Assembly (NCBI GenBank): GCA_964389205.1
Contig: CAYMDH010000001.1
Coordinates: forward strand, 62,001 to 126,000
DNA from: Leptobacterium sp964389205
Lineage (GTDB): Bacteria; Bacteroidota; Bacteroidia; Flavobacteriales; Flavobacteriaceae
DNA: 64,000 nucleotides
Reading direction: 5' to 3'
Part shown: positions 53,145 to 63,435 of the stretch, piece after piece
Layout of the letters: the number at the start of each line of letters is the position of its first letter
How positions within the stretch are numbered: the stretch's first letter is position 1
Program-made: the position numbers and the translations under genes
Notes under the pieces: generated by a model
Databases searched by the model: none
What the model was told of the DNA's origin: nothing
What the model saw: only the letters and a program-made list of their open reading frames with translations

Positions 53145-54443
53145 ATGGAGCATATTGTTATTATAGGTAATGGAATATCTGGAGTTACTGTAGCTAGACA
53201 TATTAGAAAACTTTCAGATAAAAAAATCACTATTATTTCTGCCGAAACAGATTATTTCTTCTCCCGTACAGCTTTGATGTATATATATATGGGACATATG
53301 AAATTTGAGCATACGCAACCGTATGAGAATTGGTTCTGGGAAAAAAATAGACTTGAATTAAAAAATGGATTAGTTACTAATATAAATATACACCTTAAAG
53401 AACTAAACTTCGCTGATGATTCTAAAATGAATTATGATAAATTAATCATAGCGACAGGAAGTAAACCTAATAAATTTGGATGGCCAGGGCAAGATTTAAA
53501 TGGAGCTATGGGGATGTACCATAAGCAAGATTTAGAAAACTTAGAAAAGTATGCGCCCAATAATAAAGCATGTAAGCGTGCAGTAATTGTGGGCGGAGGT
53601 CTTATAGGGATTGAACTTGCAGAAATGCTTAATAGTCGAAATATTCCTGTGACATTTTTAGTTAGAGAAAATAGCTTCTGGAATGGAGTTTTACCTCTGG
53701 GTGAAAGTGAGATGATCAATAGACATATTAAAAATCATCATATTGATTTGCGTTTAGGAGTAAATTTAAAAGAAATATTATCTGACGAAAATGGAAATGT
53801 AAAAGGAGCTGTTATAGCTGAAACAGATGAAGTTATCGACTGTAATGTAGTTGGTCTAACTGCGGGTGTTTCTCCTAATATAGATTTTATAAAAGATTCA
53901 GAAATTGAAACGGGAAGAGGTGTTAAAGTAAATAATTTTCTAGAAACCAATGTACAAGATGTATACGCTATCGGAGATTGTGCGGAACAACATGAGGGTA
54001 TAGGGCAACGTAGGCCTATTGAAGCTGTCTGGTATACAGGGCGTATGATGGGTGAAACTTTAGCACAAACAATTTGCGGTAATAGAACAGCATACAAACC
54101 AGGACATTGGTTTAATTCGGCCAAATTTTTAGATATTGAATATCAAACCTATGGTTGGGTTTTTGCAAAGCCAAGAGAAAATGAAGCGCATTTTCATTGG
54201 AAACATGAAGATGATACAAAATGTATAACTGTATGCTTTGATAAAAACACGAATGAGTTTTTAGGGATTAATACATTCGGAATACGAATGCGTCATGAAA
54301 CTTTTAACCGTTGGTTGACAGAAAAACGAGATGTAGATTATGTAATGAATAATCTGGTCGAAGCTAATTTTGATCCAGAGTTCTATAAACTTAATGAGGC
54401 AGAAATAATAATTGCATTTAAAAATCAATTACAAACAGTATAA
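53145..54443 (+). CDS. NAD(P)/FAD-dependent oxidoreductase (pyridine nucleotide-disulphide family)
   Basis: A 432-residue flavoprotein; ATG 53145 is preferred to a TTG at 53124 because the FAD motif follows at once (HIVIIGNGISGVTVARHI). A second dinucleotide site is VIVGGGLIGIELAEML (near residue 148), and AIGDCAEQ binds FAD near residue 280. It lacks a redox Cys pair, resembling NirB- or rubredoxin-reductase-like enzymes that pass electrons to a partner. It is coupled to the next gene, a membrane Fe-S protein (10 bp between them), so the two may form an electron transfer chain, perhaps for the reductive steps of arsenical methylation; that link is positional. Confidence 0.9.
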   Translation: MEHIVIIGNGISGVTVARHIRKLSDKKITIISAETDYFFSRTALMYIYMGHMKFEHTQPYENWFWEKNRLELKNGLVTNINIHLKELNFADDSKMNYDKLIIATGSKPNKFGWPGQDLNGAMGMYHKQDLENLEKYAPNNKACKRAVIVGGGLIGIELAEMLNSRNIPVTFLVRENSFWNGVLPLGESEMINRHIKNHHIDLRLGVNLKEILSDENGNVKGAVIAETDEVIDCNVVGLTAGVSPNIDFIKDSEIETGRGVKVNNFLETNVQDVYAIGDCAEQHEGIGQRRPIEAVWYTGRMMGETLAQTICGNRTAYKPGHWFNSAKFLDIEYQTYGWVFAKPRENEAHFHWKHEDDTKCITVCFDKNTNEFLGINTFGIRMRHETFNRWLTEKRDVDYVMNNLVEANFDPEFYKLNEAEIIIAFKNQLQTV

Positions 54444-54453
54444 AAAATATATA

Positions 54454-56046
54454 ATGAGTAACAAATTAAATCACAGTATGTCTTTAGCAAATCCAGATGC
54501 TCCCGGCATATCAACTAAACAAAAAATAGGATTAGCAGCTGGTATAGTAGGATTATTCATTTTTGTATTAGCATTAGCAAATACTAATTTCCCAAATGAG
54601 GGATTGTTTTTAGCTTTGTCTTTAGTATTAATTACCGGCGGAACTGTTGTATATGCAAATGGAGCATATATGAGTAAACTAAAAGGGATAAAGAATGATG
54701 GTGTTTGGTTTAAATCAATCTCTTCTCGAGGTTTTTGGGGCTGGACGGCAGGAATTATATTAACAGTGTTTTATGTGATTCTATATTTTTATGCAGAACT
54801 ATTAGGGCTAGGAACAAAAGGAGAATCTAATACTGGATTAATATCTCTTTTTGATCCAATGAGTAAATTAATAAGTGGTAGACCAGCAAGTCAATGGTTT
54901 GTATATGGAGCACTTTATACTATTGCAGTAATTGCTTTTGGAATTAAGTATATACTTAAATATAGACATAACAAATATCAGCAATTGCGAACTGGCTCAG
55001 TAATGTTCTTTCAATTAGGTTTTGCATTTCTTATTCCAGAGTTTATGTATGTATTAAATTCAGACTTACCGTATTATAACTTAACAAAGATGTGGCCTTT
55101 AGATAGTTATCTATTTCATGGATACAGTGTTAAAGGATTTTTAAGTGCAGGAAATGTTGGATTAGGTTTATTATTATTCGGGATACTTTCTATTTTTGTA
55201 ATCTCTCCTTTTTTAACCTATAAATATGGAAAGCGTTGGTACTGTTCATGGGTATGTGGTTGTGGAGGTTTAGCAGAAACTGCTGGAGATTCATTTAGAC
55301 ACTTATCAGACAAAACAAAATCTGCATGGAAAGTAGAACGATGGGTTATTCACAGTGTTTTAGTTTTTGCAGTAGTTTCAACAACTGCAATAATACATTC
55401 GTATTTAGGAAATGATACTAGTAAATTCTGGTTGACAAAAGATAGCTTCTTAATAGGTGTATCCGTATTTTTAACTGTATTGTTTGCTGTGATATGGATT
55501 TTTAAACGTCAGGAACTTCAAAAAGATGCAAGATATGGAGCAATAGGGTATCTAGTAGTTATTCTTGCTTTTGTTGGATTGTATTATACGGGTGGTGAAT
55601 CCGGAAATGTTTTCTTTTGGAAAGAAAGCGATATGAGAACCACTTATGGGTTTTTAATTGGAAGTATTTTTTCGGGAGTTGTAGGAACTGGTTTTTATCC
55701 TATCCTTGGGAATCGTGTTTGGTGTCGTATGGGATGCCCAATGGCAGCTATACTTGGGATGCAACAACGATTGTTTTCTAAATTCAGAATCACTACTAAC
55801 GGAGGTCAATGTATTTCATGTGGTAATTGTTCTACCTATTGTGAAATGGGTATTGATGTTAGATCATATGCTCAAAAAGGAGAGAATATTGTACGTTCTT
55901 CATGTGTAGGATGTGGAGTTTGTTCTGCTGTATGCCCAAGAGGTGTCTTAAAATTAGAAAATGGAAATCTAGAAGGAAGAATTAACCCAACACAAGTTCT
56001 ATTAGGAAATGATGTTGATTTAATGGACCTAGTGAATAAAAAATAA
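54454..56046 (+). CDS. Multi-helix membrane protein with NapH/NosR-like 4Fe-4S domain
   Basis: A 530-residue protein; ATG 54454 is chosen over TTG 54412. About eleven hydrophobic segments are interspersed with two NapH/NosR-type Cys clusters (YCSWVCGCGG near residue 263; WCRMGCPMAAILG near 425), and a C-terminal two-cluster ferredoxin (CISCGNCSTYCEMG and SCVGCGVCSAVCPRG). NosR/NapH/CcoG-type proteins carry electrons across or along the membrane. It follows the flavoprotein gene by 10 bp, forming an NAD(P)H-to-Fe-S relay. Its acceptor is not encoded next to it. The N-terminal 30 residues are hydrophilic. Confidence 0.88.
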   Translation: MSNKLNHSMSLANPDAPGISTKQKIGLAAGIVGLFIFVLALANTNFPNEGLFLALSLVLITGGTVVYANGAYMSKLKGIKNDGVWFKSISSRGFWGWTAGIILTVFYVILYFYAELLGLGTKGESNTGLISLFDPMSKLISGRPASQWFVYGALYTIAVIAFGIKYILKYRHNKYQQLRTGSVMFFQLGFAFLIPEFMYVLNSDLPYYNLTKMWPLDSYLFHGYSVKGFLSAGNVGLGLLLFGILSIFVISPFLTYKYGKRWYCSWVCGCGGLAETAGDSFRHLSDKTKSAWKVERWVIHSVLVFAVVSTTAIIHSYLGNDTSKFWLTKDSFLIGVSVFLTVLFAVIWIFKRQELQKDARYGAIGYLVVILAFVGLYYTGGESGNVFFWKESDMRTTYGFLIGSIFSGVVGTGFYPILGNRVWCRMGCPMAAILGMQQRLFSKFRITTNGGQCISCGNCSTYCEMGIDVRSYAQKGENIVRSSCVGCGVCSAVCPRGVLKLENGNLEGRINPTQVLLGNDVDLMDLVNKK

Positions 56047-56108
56047 ATGTTAGTATATGATTTTTATTTCGTCTAAAAAAACAGTAACTTTTTAAAAAGC
56101 CATACCGT

Positions 56109-56810
56109 ATGCTTTCTAAATATTTTTTATCTGTTATCTTTTTAGGTAGTATTTTATTTGGATTAAATTCTGATAAAATTTACAAAAGAGAATATTACAC
56201 AAATGGAAATAAAAAATCTGAAGGTTGGGTTGCTAATAAAACAAAAACTAGCTATTGGAAATATTACCATTCTAATGGAAGATTAATGGAAGAAGGTCAT
56301 TATGATGGAGGAGAAAAAGAAGGGTTTTGGAAATATTATCATGCTAATGGAATATTAAAGGAAATTGGACATTATAAAGATAACAGCAAACAAAATTTTT
56401 GGAAATACTATCATTCTAATGGTAAATTGATGGCCGAAGGGAATTTTAAGAATAATAAGAAGGAAGGATACTGGAAATTATACAATGTTACGGGAAAGTT
56501 AAAAGAAGCAGGACATTATAAAAATAATAAGAGAGAGAAGTACTGGTATTTTTACGCAAATCGAAATACATTAGAAAAGGAAGGTCATTATGATCATGGA
56601 GGAATGAATGATTGGTGGATTTATTATGATGAGAATGGAAATATAAATCATAAATGCCAATTAAAAAATGGAACAAAAAATGGATATTGCTTAAAATACA
56701 ATAATAGAAAGCTATCGTCTGCTCAAAAATATAAAAATGGGAAAAAAATAGATGAGTGGTTTGATCTTAAAAGCTTTAAACGAGAAAATAATTTATCAGA
56801 CCTTCGATGA
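56109..56810 (+). CDS. MORN-variant (YwqK-like) repeat protein
   Basis: A 233-residue protein with a hydrophobic N-terminal signal (YFLSVIFLGSILFGLNS) followed by about eight 23-residue repeats of the form W-K-Y-Y-H-x-N-G-x-L-x-E-x-G-H-Y-K-x-x-x-K-x-x-F/Y (first at residue about 32). Such MORN-variant repeats are listed under toxin-antitoxin YwqK in databases, a label with little functional support; they probably form a beta-solenoid surface protein. It overlaps the next glycosyltransferase gene by 4 bp. A related MORN gene at 38775-40145 is broken. Confidence 0.82.
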   Translation: MLSKYFLSVIFLGSILFGLNSDKIYKREYYTNGNKKSEGWVANKTKTSYWKYYHSNGRLMEEGHYDGGEKEGFWKYYHANGILKEIGHYKDNSKQNFWKYYHSNGKLMAEGNFKNNKKEGYWKLYNVTGKLKEAGHYKNNKREKYWYFYANRNTLEKEGHYDHGGMNDWWIYYDENGNINHKCQLKNGTKNGYCLKYNNRKLSSAQKYKNGKKIDEWFDLKSFKRENNLSDLR

Positions 56811-57499
56811 CTAAATTAATTAAAGTCATTATCCCAGCTTTTAATGAACAAGATTCTATTGAGAGTGTTATAAGAGACGTTCCTGCAAATGTTGACGAAG
56901 TCATTGTTGTTGATAATAACTCTACAGATAATACCACAGAAAATGCTAAAAATGCAGGCGCTACTGTTCTGTTTGAGAACAAAAAAGGATATGGATATGC
57001 ATGCTTAAAAGGAATGGAATATATTGCATCGAAGTCTAAGATGCCAGATATTATCGTATTTCTAGACGGTGACTATTCAGATTATCCTGAAGAACTCACT
57101 AAAGTAATAGAACCTATAATTAAAAATGATATAGATTTGGTAATTGGATCTAGAGTCAAAGAATTAAGAGCACCTCAATCTATGACCCTTCAACAGGTTT
57201 TTGGTAATTGGTTAGCCACATTCTTAATGAAAATATTTTTTAACGCAAAATTTACAGACTTAGGTCCTTTTAGAGCGATCAAGTACGATAAGCTATTACA
57301 GCTTGAAATGACAGATAAAACGTATGGTTGGACGGTAGAAATGCAATTAAAAGCATTGCGTCAAAAATTATCATATATCGAAGTCCCAGTTCGTTATAAA
57401 AAAAGAATTGGTGTATCAAAAGTATCAGGAACGGTAAAAGGTACTATCTTTGCAGCCTTTAAGATACTTGGGTGGATTTTTAAATACAGTTTAAAATAA
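56807..57499 (+). CDS. Family 2 glycosyltransferase (DPM1/DPG synthase-like)
   Basis: A 230-residue GT2: KVIIPAFNEQDSIESVI (residues 5-21), EVIVVDNNSTDNT (about 31-43), FLDGDYSDYPEEL with the metal-binding Asp, and QLKALRQKLSYIEVPVRY. The size, lacking C-terminal transmembrane helices, suits polyprenyl-phosphate mannose/glucose synthases. Its product would feed a GT-C enzyme, which is encoded two genes later. It overlaps its neighbours on both sides (4 bp and 1 bp), so translation is coupled along the cassette. Confidence 0.88.
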   Translation: MTKLIKVIIPAFNEQDSIESVIRDVPANVDEVIVVDNNSTDNTTENAKNAGATVLFENKKGYGYACLKGMEYIASKSKMPDIIVFLDGDYSDYPEELTKVIEPIIKNDIDLVIGSRVKELRAPQSMTLQQVFGNWLATFLMKIFFNAKFTDLGPFRAIKYDKLLQLEMTDKTYGWTVEMQLKALRQKLSYIEVPVRYKKRIGVSKVSGTVKGTIFAAFKILGWIFKYSLK

Positions 57500-58994
57500 T
57501 GGATTTAATCTTTGCATTAACAATCATCACTATATACACTATTGCATTAGTGCTTATATTCTTTTATAGTTTAGCGCAATTGAATTTGCTTATAAATTAT
57601 CTTGGTTTTAAGAAGAAAGATGAAAACGAAACTTTAGAAAAGACGCCTACATTTGATATGTCTGATTCTAATGAAATACCAATAGTTACAATTCAACTTC
57701 CTCTATATAATGAATTATATGTAGTTGAACGTTTGTTAGACAACATAGCCAAAATTGATTACCCAAAAGATAAATTAGAAATACAAGTTCTAGATGATTC
57801 AACAGATGAATCTATACAATCTACAGCACAACAAATAGATGAGCTTAGAAAAACAGGTCTAGATATTCAACATATACAAAGAGAAAATAGACAAGGCTTT
57901 AAAGCAGGAGCTCTTAAAGATGGATTGGTGCATGCAAAAGGCGAGTATATTGCTATTTTTGATGCAGATTTTCTTCCTGAGAGTGATTGGTTAATGAAAA
58001 CAATCCCTTACTTTAAAGATTCTGAGATTGGTGTAGTACAAACCCGCTGGGGACATATCAACAGAAATTATTCATTGCTAACCAAAGTACAAGCGTTTGC
58101 TTTAGATGCTCATTTTACACTAGAGCAGGTTGGAAGAAATTCTAAGGGGCATTTTATAAATTTTAATGGTACTGCTGGCATATGGCGTAAAGAATGTATT
58201 ATAGATGCTGGTAATTGGGAAGGTGATACACTTACAGAAGATTTAGACCTTAGTTATAGGGCACAGCTTAAGAATTGGAAATTTAAATATTTAGAGAATG
58301 TTGAAACGCCGGCAGAATTACCGGTGGTAATTAGTGCAGCAAGATCTCAACAGTTTAGATGGAATAAAGGAGGAGCAGAAAACTTTAGAAAAACAGCATG
58401 GAAAGTAATAAGATGTAAAAACACCCCTTTTAAAACAAAAGTTCATGGAGTATTACATTTATTAAATAGTACAATGTTTTTATCTGTATTAGTAGTAGCT
58501 ATGCTAAGCATCCCAATGTTATACATTAAAAATACCTATGGACATCTAGCTTGGTTTTTTGATGTTACTAGTTTCTTTATAGTAAGTACTATTATTCTAT
58601 TTATATGTTATTGGTTTACCTATAAAAATATTCAAGGCAGTGGCTTTGATAAGTTTATTGAATACATTCGAATGTTTTTCACGTTCTTTTCAGTAGCAAT
58701 GGGCTTCTCTCTGCATAATTCTGTAGCAGTACTAGAAGGGCATATGGGTAAAAGAAGTGAGTTTGTAAGAACGCCTAAATTTAATATTAAGACACTAAAA
58801 GATTCTTGGAAAGGAAATAAATATTTACGTAAAAACATTTCTGCTAATACATTGTTAGAAGCATTTTTGATGATATATTTTCTTTTTGGAATGTACAGTG
58901 CTATTACTTTAAATGATTTTGGTTTGTTCCCATTTCACTTGATGTTATTTTTAGGCTTTGGTTTTGTATTCTTTAAATCATTAACCTCTAAGGC

Positions 58995-58998
<4 letters not shown>
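57499..58998 (+). CDS. Cellulose-synthase-like membrane family 2 glycosyltransferase
   Basis: A 499-residue protein: N-terminal transmembrane segment, VTIQLPLYNELYVVERLL (residues about 55-72), QVLDDSTDES, FDADFLP (the D-x-D), TEDLDLSYR and QQFRWNKGG, i.e. the D,D,D,QxxRW signature of processive GT2 synthases, followed by four or five C-terminal helices (LLNSTMFLSVLVVAMLSIP...). The sugar is not predictable; glucosylceramide synthase-like and cellulose/chitosan-like enzymes both fit. It shares 1 bp with the DPM-like gene and 4 bp with the GT-C gene. Confidence 0.9.
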
Positions 58999-60359
<1,361 letters not shown>

Positions 60360-60627
60360 TGGTTTTTAATTTTTTTTTTAAAACTTTGTAATCCAGAAAA
60401 GGAATATATATTCCTGATATAAAAATAAATGCAATATATTTTAAACATAACGATTTCAAAAATGGAGCTAAAAGCTCCTTCGTTTGTTGTTGTATTGCGT
60501 TCTCCTCGTAACATTCGCCGTCGCCCGTAAGGGTGTACTTAGTTTTTGAGCTCAGGTGAGTCCAGCTCAGTTTTCCACAAGAATATTTTCAATTTAGTTT
60601 TTACACTTTAATTAATTCATTGTTATT
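60360..60627. other. Intergenic region before the arginine cluster
   Basis: About 270 bp. It holds a small hairpin GGAGC-TAAAA-GCTCC (60464-60478) that may end the glycosyltransferase transcript. A locally GC-richer stretch (about 60495-60540) lies upstream of the GNAT gene, with no ORF or recognisable riboswitch. An arginine-responsive control site is possible but not visible. Confidence 0.5.
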
Positions 60628-61245
60628 ATGTTAGTTATTATTGCTGACAATTCGCATATTTCATATGCAACAGCTATATGCGATACTATTGCAGAATCTG
60701 CAAATGATCGAGGCACAGGAATCGCTAAAAGAACTCCAGAATACATTATTTCTAAAATAGAAAATGGAAATGCAGTGATAGCTTTAAAAGGAAAAGAATT
60801 TGCAGGGTTTTGTTATATAGAATCGTGGGGGCATGGAAAGTACGTTGCAAATTCAGGGCTTATTGTTCATCCTAAATACAGAGGACAAGGGCTAGCCAAA
60901 AAAATAAAGAAAAAGATTTTTGAGCATTCTCAAAAAAAATACCCCGATGCTAAAATATTCGGAATTACTACTGGGCTAGCAGTAATGAAAATTAATTATG
61001 ATTTAGGATATGAACCAGTTACTTTTTCTGAATTAACAGATGATCCAAGTTTTTGGAATGGATGTGCTACTTGTAAAAATTTCGATATTCTTACTAGAAC
61101 CAATAAAAAAATGTGCTTGTGTACAGGAATGCTTTACGATCCAGAAAAGAAAAATTCAAAAAAGCATGAGTATGACGGTAAAGTTCTCAATCGGTTAAAG
61201 AATATAAAACAAAATTTATTTTTAAAAAAGAAATCAAAATCATGA
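60628..61245 (+). CDS. GNAT-family N-acetyltransferase at the head of the arginine cluster
   Basis: A 205-residue GNAT protein: GFCYIESWGHGKYVANSGLIVHPKYRGQGLAKKIKKKIFE-type acetyl-CoA site (residues about 66-105). It has a C-terminal extension with four Cys (GCATCKNF and MCLCTG, residues about 148-172) that could bind zinc or a cluster. In Bacteroidota this gene stands before argG and is thought to be the glutamate N-acetyl/succinyl-transferase step of arginine synthesis; assignment is from context. It overlaps argG by 4 bp. Start ATG 60628. Confidence 0.85.
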   Translation: MLVIIADNSHISYATAICDTIAESANDRGTGIAKRTPEYIISKIENGNAVIALKGKEFAGFCYIESWGHGKYVANSGLIVHPKYRGQGLAKKIKKKIFEHSQKKYPDAKIFGITTGLAVMKINYDLGYEPVTFSELTDDPSFWNGCATCKNFDILTRTNKKMCLCTGMLYDPEKKNSKKHEYDGKVLNRLKNIKQNLFLKKKSKS

Positions 61246-62423
61246 AGAAGTTAGTATTGGCGTATAGTGGAGGTTTGGATACTTCTTATTGTGTAAAACA
61301 TTTGTCTAAAGACAAAGGTTATGAAGTACACGCAGTAAGTGTAAACACAGGAGGCTTTTCTATAGAAGAAATTAAAAACATTGAAGAAAAAGCTTACCAT
61401 ATGGGAGCTACCACCTATAAAAATATAAATGCAATAACTACTTTTTATGAAAAAATAGTAAAGTATTTAATTTTTGGGAATGTACTTAAAAATAACACAT
61501 ATCCTCTTTCTGTTAGTGCAGAACGTGTAGTTCAAGCCATAGAGATTATTAATTATGCAAAAAGTATAGATGCTCAATATATAGCTCATGGTAGTACAGG
61601 TGCTGGTAATGATCAGGTACGATTTGATCTTATCTTTCAAGTTATTGCACCAGAGATTAAAATTATTACGCCCATAAGAGACCAACAGTTGTCAAGAGAA
61701 GAAGAGATTTCTTATTTAAAAGAAAACGGGATATCCTTAAACTGGGAAAAAACAAAATACTCTATTAATCAAGGTCTTTGGGGTACGAGTATTGGAGGGG
61801 CAGAAACTCTTACATCAAATTTGGCATTGCCGGAAGAAGCATATCCAAGTCAATTAAAAGAAACAAAACCTGCACAATTAAAGCTTAGTTTTTCTAAAGG
61901 AGAATTAGTTGCAATTAATGATGAAAAAGGATCATCAATAGAAAATATAAATAGATTACAGGAAATAGCTTCTGTCTATGCGATAGGAAGAGATATTCAT
62001 GTTGGTGATACTATTATTGGAATAAAAGGGCGTGTAGGTTTTGAAGCTGCTGCCCCAATGATCATTATAAAAGCACATCACGCTTTAGAAAAACATGTAT
62101 TAACCAAATGGCAACAGCATCATAAAGAGCAAATGGGAAATTGGTACGGAATGCTATTGCATGAAGGACAATATCTAGATGAAGTGATGAGAAATATAGA
62201 AGCTTTTTTAGAAGATACTCAGAAAAAAGTTTCTGGAGATGTTTATGTGAGCTTGCATCCATATCGATTTACTATAGATGGTATTCAATCAAAACATGAT
62301 TTGATGAATGCTTCTTTTGGAACTTATGGAGAAATGAATAAAGAATGGACAACTAATGATGCCAAAGGTTTTATTAAGGTGATGTCTAATCAAGGAAAAA
62401 TATATCAACACGTAAATAATTAA
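61242..62423 (+). CDS. argG: Argininosuccinate synthase
   Basis: A 393-residue enzyme with the ATP pyrophosphatase P-loop KLVLAYSGGLDTSY (residues 3-16), IAHGSTGAGNDQVRF (about 112-126), and WGTSIGGAETL. It joins citrulline and aspartate using ATP to give argininosuccinate. Flavobacterial ArgG sequences are of this shorter, divergent type. It overlaps the GNAT gene by 4 bp and precedes argC by 4 bp. Confidence 0.94.
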   Translation: MKKLVLAYSGGLDTSYCVKHLSKDKGYEVHAVSVNTGGFSIEEIKNIEEKAYHMGATTYKNINAITTFYEKIVKYLIFGNVLKNNTYPLSVSAERVVQAIEIINYAKSIDAQYIAHGSTGAGNDQVRFDLIFQVIAPEIKIITPIRDQQLSREEEISYLKENGISLNWEKTKYSINQGLWGTSIGGAETLTSNLALPEEAYPSQLKETKPAQLKLSFSKGELVAINDEKGSSIENINRLQEIASVYAIGRDIHVGDTIIGIKGRVGFEAAAPMIIIKAHHALEKHVLTKWQQHHKEQMGNWYGMLLHEGQYLDEVMRNIEAFLEDTQKKVSGDVYVSLHPYRFTIDGIQSKHDLMNASFGTYGEMNKEWTTNDAKGFIKVMSNQGKIYQHVNN

Positions 62424-62427
62424 ACGG

Positions 62428-63402
62428 ATGATAAAAGTAGGAATTGTAGGTGGAGCAGGGTTTACAGCTGGAGAACTCATACGAATTTTAGTATTCCATC
62501 CAAAAACAGAAATTGACTTTGTTTTTAGTACAACAAGGGCAGGAGAAAAAATAGCTGATACACATCAAGATATGATAGGAGTAACAGAATTGTCATTTAC
62601 AAATAAGGTAAACCTAGAAGTAGATATACTTTTTTTATGCCTAGGACATGGAAATTCTAAAAGTTTTTTAAAAGAACACTCATTTGTTTCTCATACTAAA
62701 ATTATTGATTTAAGTAATGATTTTAGGTTGAAAGAAGATGCTCATTTTCAAGGGAAAAGTTTTGTATATGGGTTACCTGAATTACAAAAGGAAGAAATCA
62801 AAGAAGCATCGTATATAGCTAATCCAGGTTGTTTTGCAACAGCAATTCAATTGGCACTATTGCCTTTAGCAAAAAATAAAAAATTACAAAATGAAGTACA
62901 CATAAACGCAATTACGGGAAGTACAGGAGCGGGAGTGAAATTATCAAACACTTCGCATTTTAGTTGGAGAAATAGTAATATTTCTTGGTACAAACCTTTT
63001 ACGCATCAACACTTAGGAGAAATAGGGGAAAGTATATTGACATTACAAAAAGAACAAGCCAAACTTATTTTTATGCCTCAGCGAGGAAATTTTACTCGAG
63101 GAATTTTTGCAACAGCTTATACCAAATTTGAGGGATCGCTAGAAGATGCCTATAAACTTTATGAATCTTTCTATGAAGAGGCAGCTTTCACACACCTATC
63201 AAAAAAAGAAATTCATTTAAAACAAATTGTAAACACAAATCAATGTCACCTTCATCTTCATAAGCATGAAGATGTATTACTTATTACAAGTGTTATAGAT
63301 AATCTAATAAAGGGAGCTTCGGGACAAGCAGTGCAAAATATGAATTTACTCTTTGGATTTGAAGAGATAACAGGATTGCAATTAAAAGGAAGTTATTTTT
63401 AA
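62428..63402 (+). CDS. argC: N-acetyl-gamma-glutamyl-phosphate reductase
   Basis: A 324-residue oxidoreductase with IKVGIVGGAGFTAGELIRIL (residues 2-21, NADP site), the catalytic Cys in IANPGCFATAIQLALLPL (about 131-148) and ITGSTGAGVKLS. It reduces N-acyl-glutamyl 5-phosphate to the semialdehyde. It starts 4 bp after argG and precedes proC by 33 bp, so all are co-transcribed. Length is usual. Confidence 0.95.
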   Translation: MIKVGIVGGAGFTAGELIRILVFHPKTEIDFVFSTTRAGEKIADTHQDMIGVTELSFTNKVNLEVDILFLCLGHGNSKSFLKEHSFVSHTKIIDLSNDFRLKEDAHFQGKSFVYGLPELQKEEIKEASYIANPGCFATAIQLALLPLAKNKKLQNEVHINAITGSTGAGVKLSNTSHFSWRNSNISWYKPFTHQHLGEIGESILTLQKEQAKLIFMPQRGNFTRGIFATAYTKFEGSLEDAYKLYESFYEEAAFTHLSKKEIHLKQIVNTNQCHLHLHKHEDVLLITSVIDNLIKGASGQAVQNMNLLFGFEEITGLQLKGSYF

Positions 63403-63435
63403 AAATGATTGAATTGAAATAAAAAATTTAAAAAG

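Noticed and set aside
53432..54124. Minus-strand ORFs opposite the flavoprotein gene
   Set aside because: Cys/Pro-rich antisense of a well-supported FAD/NAD protein; no start context or homology.
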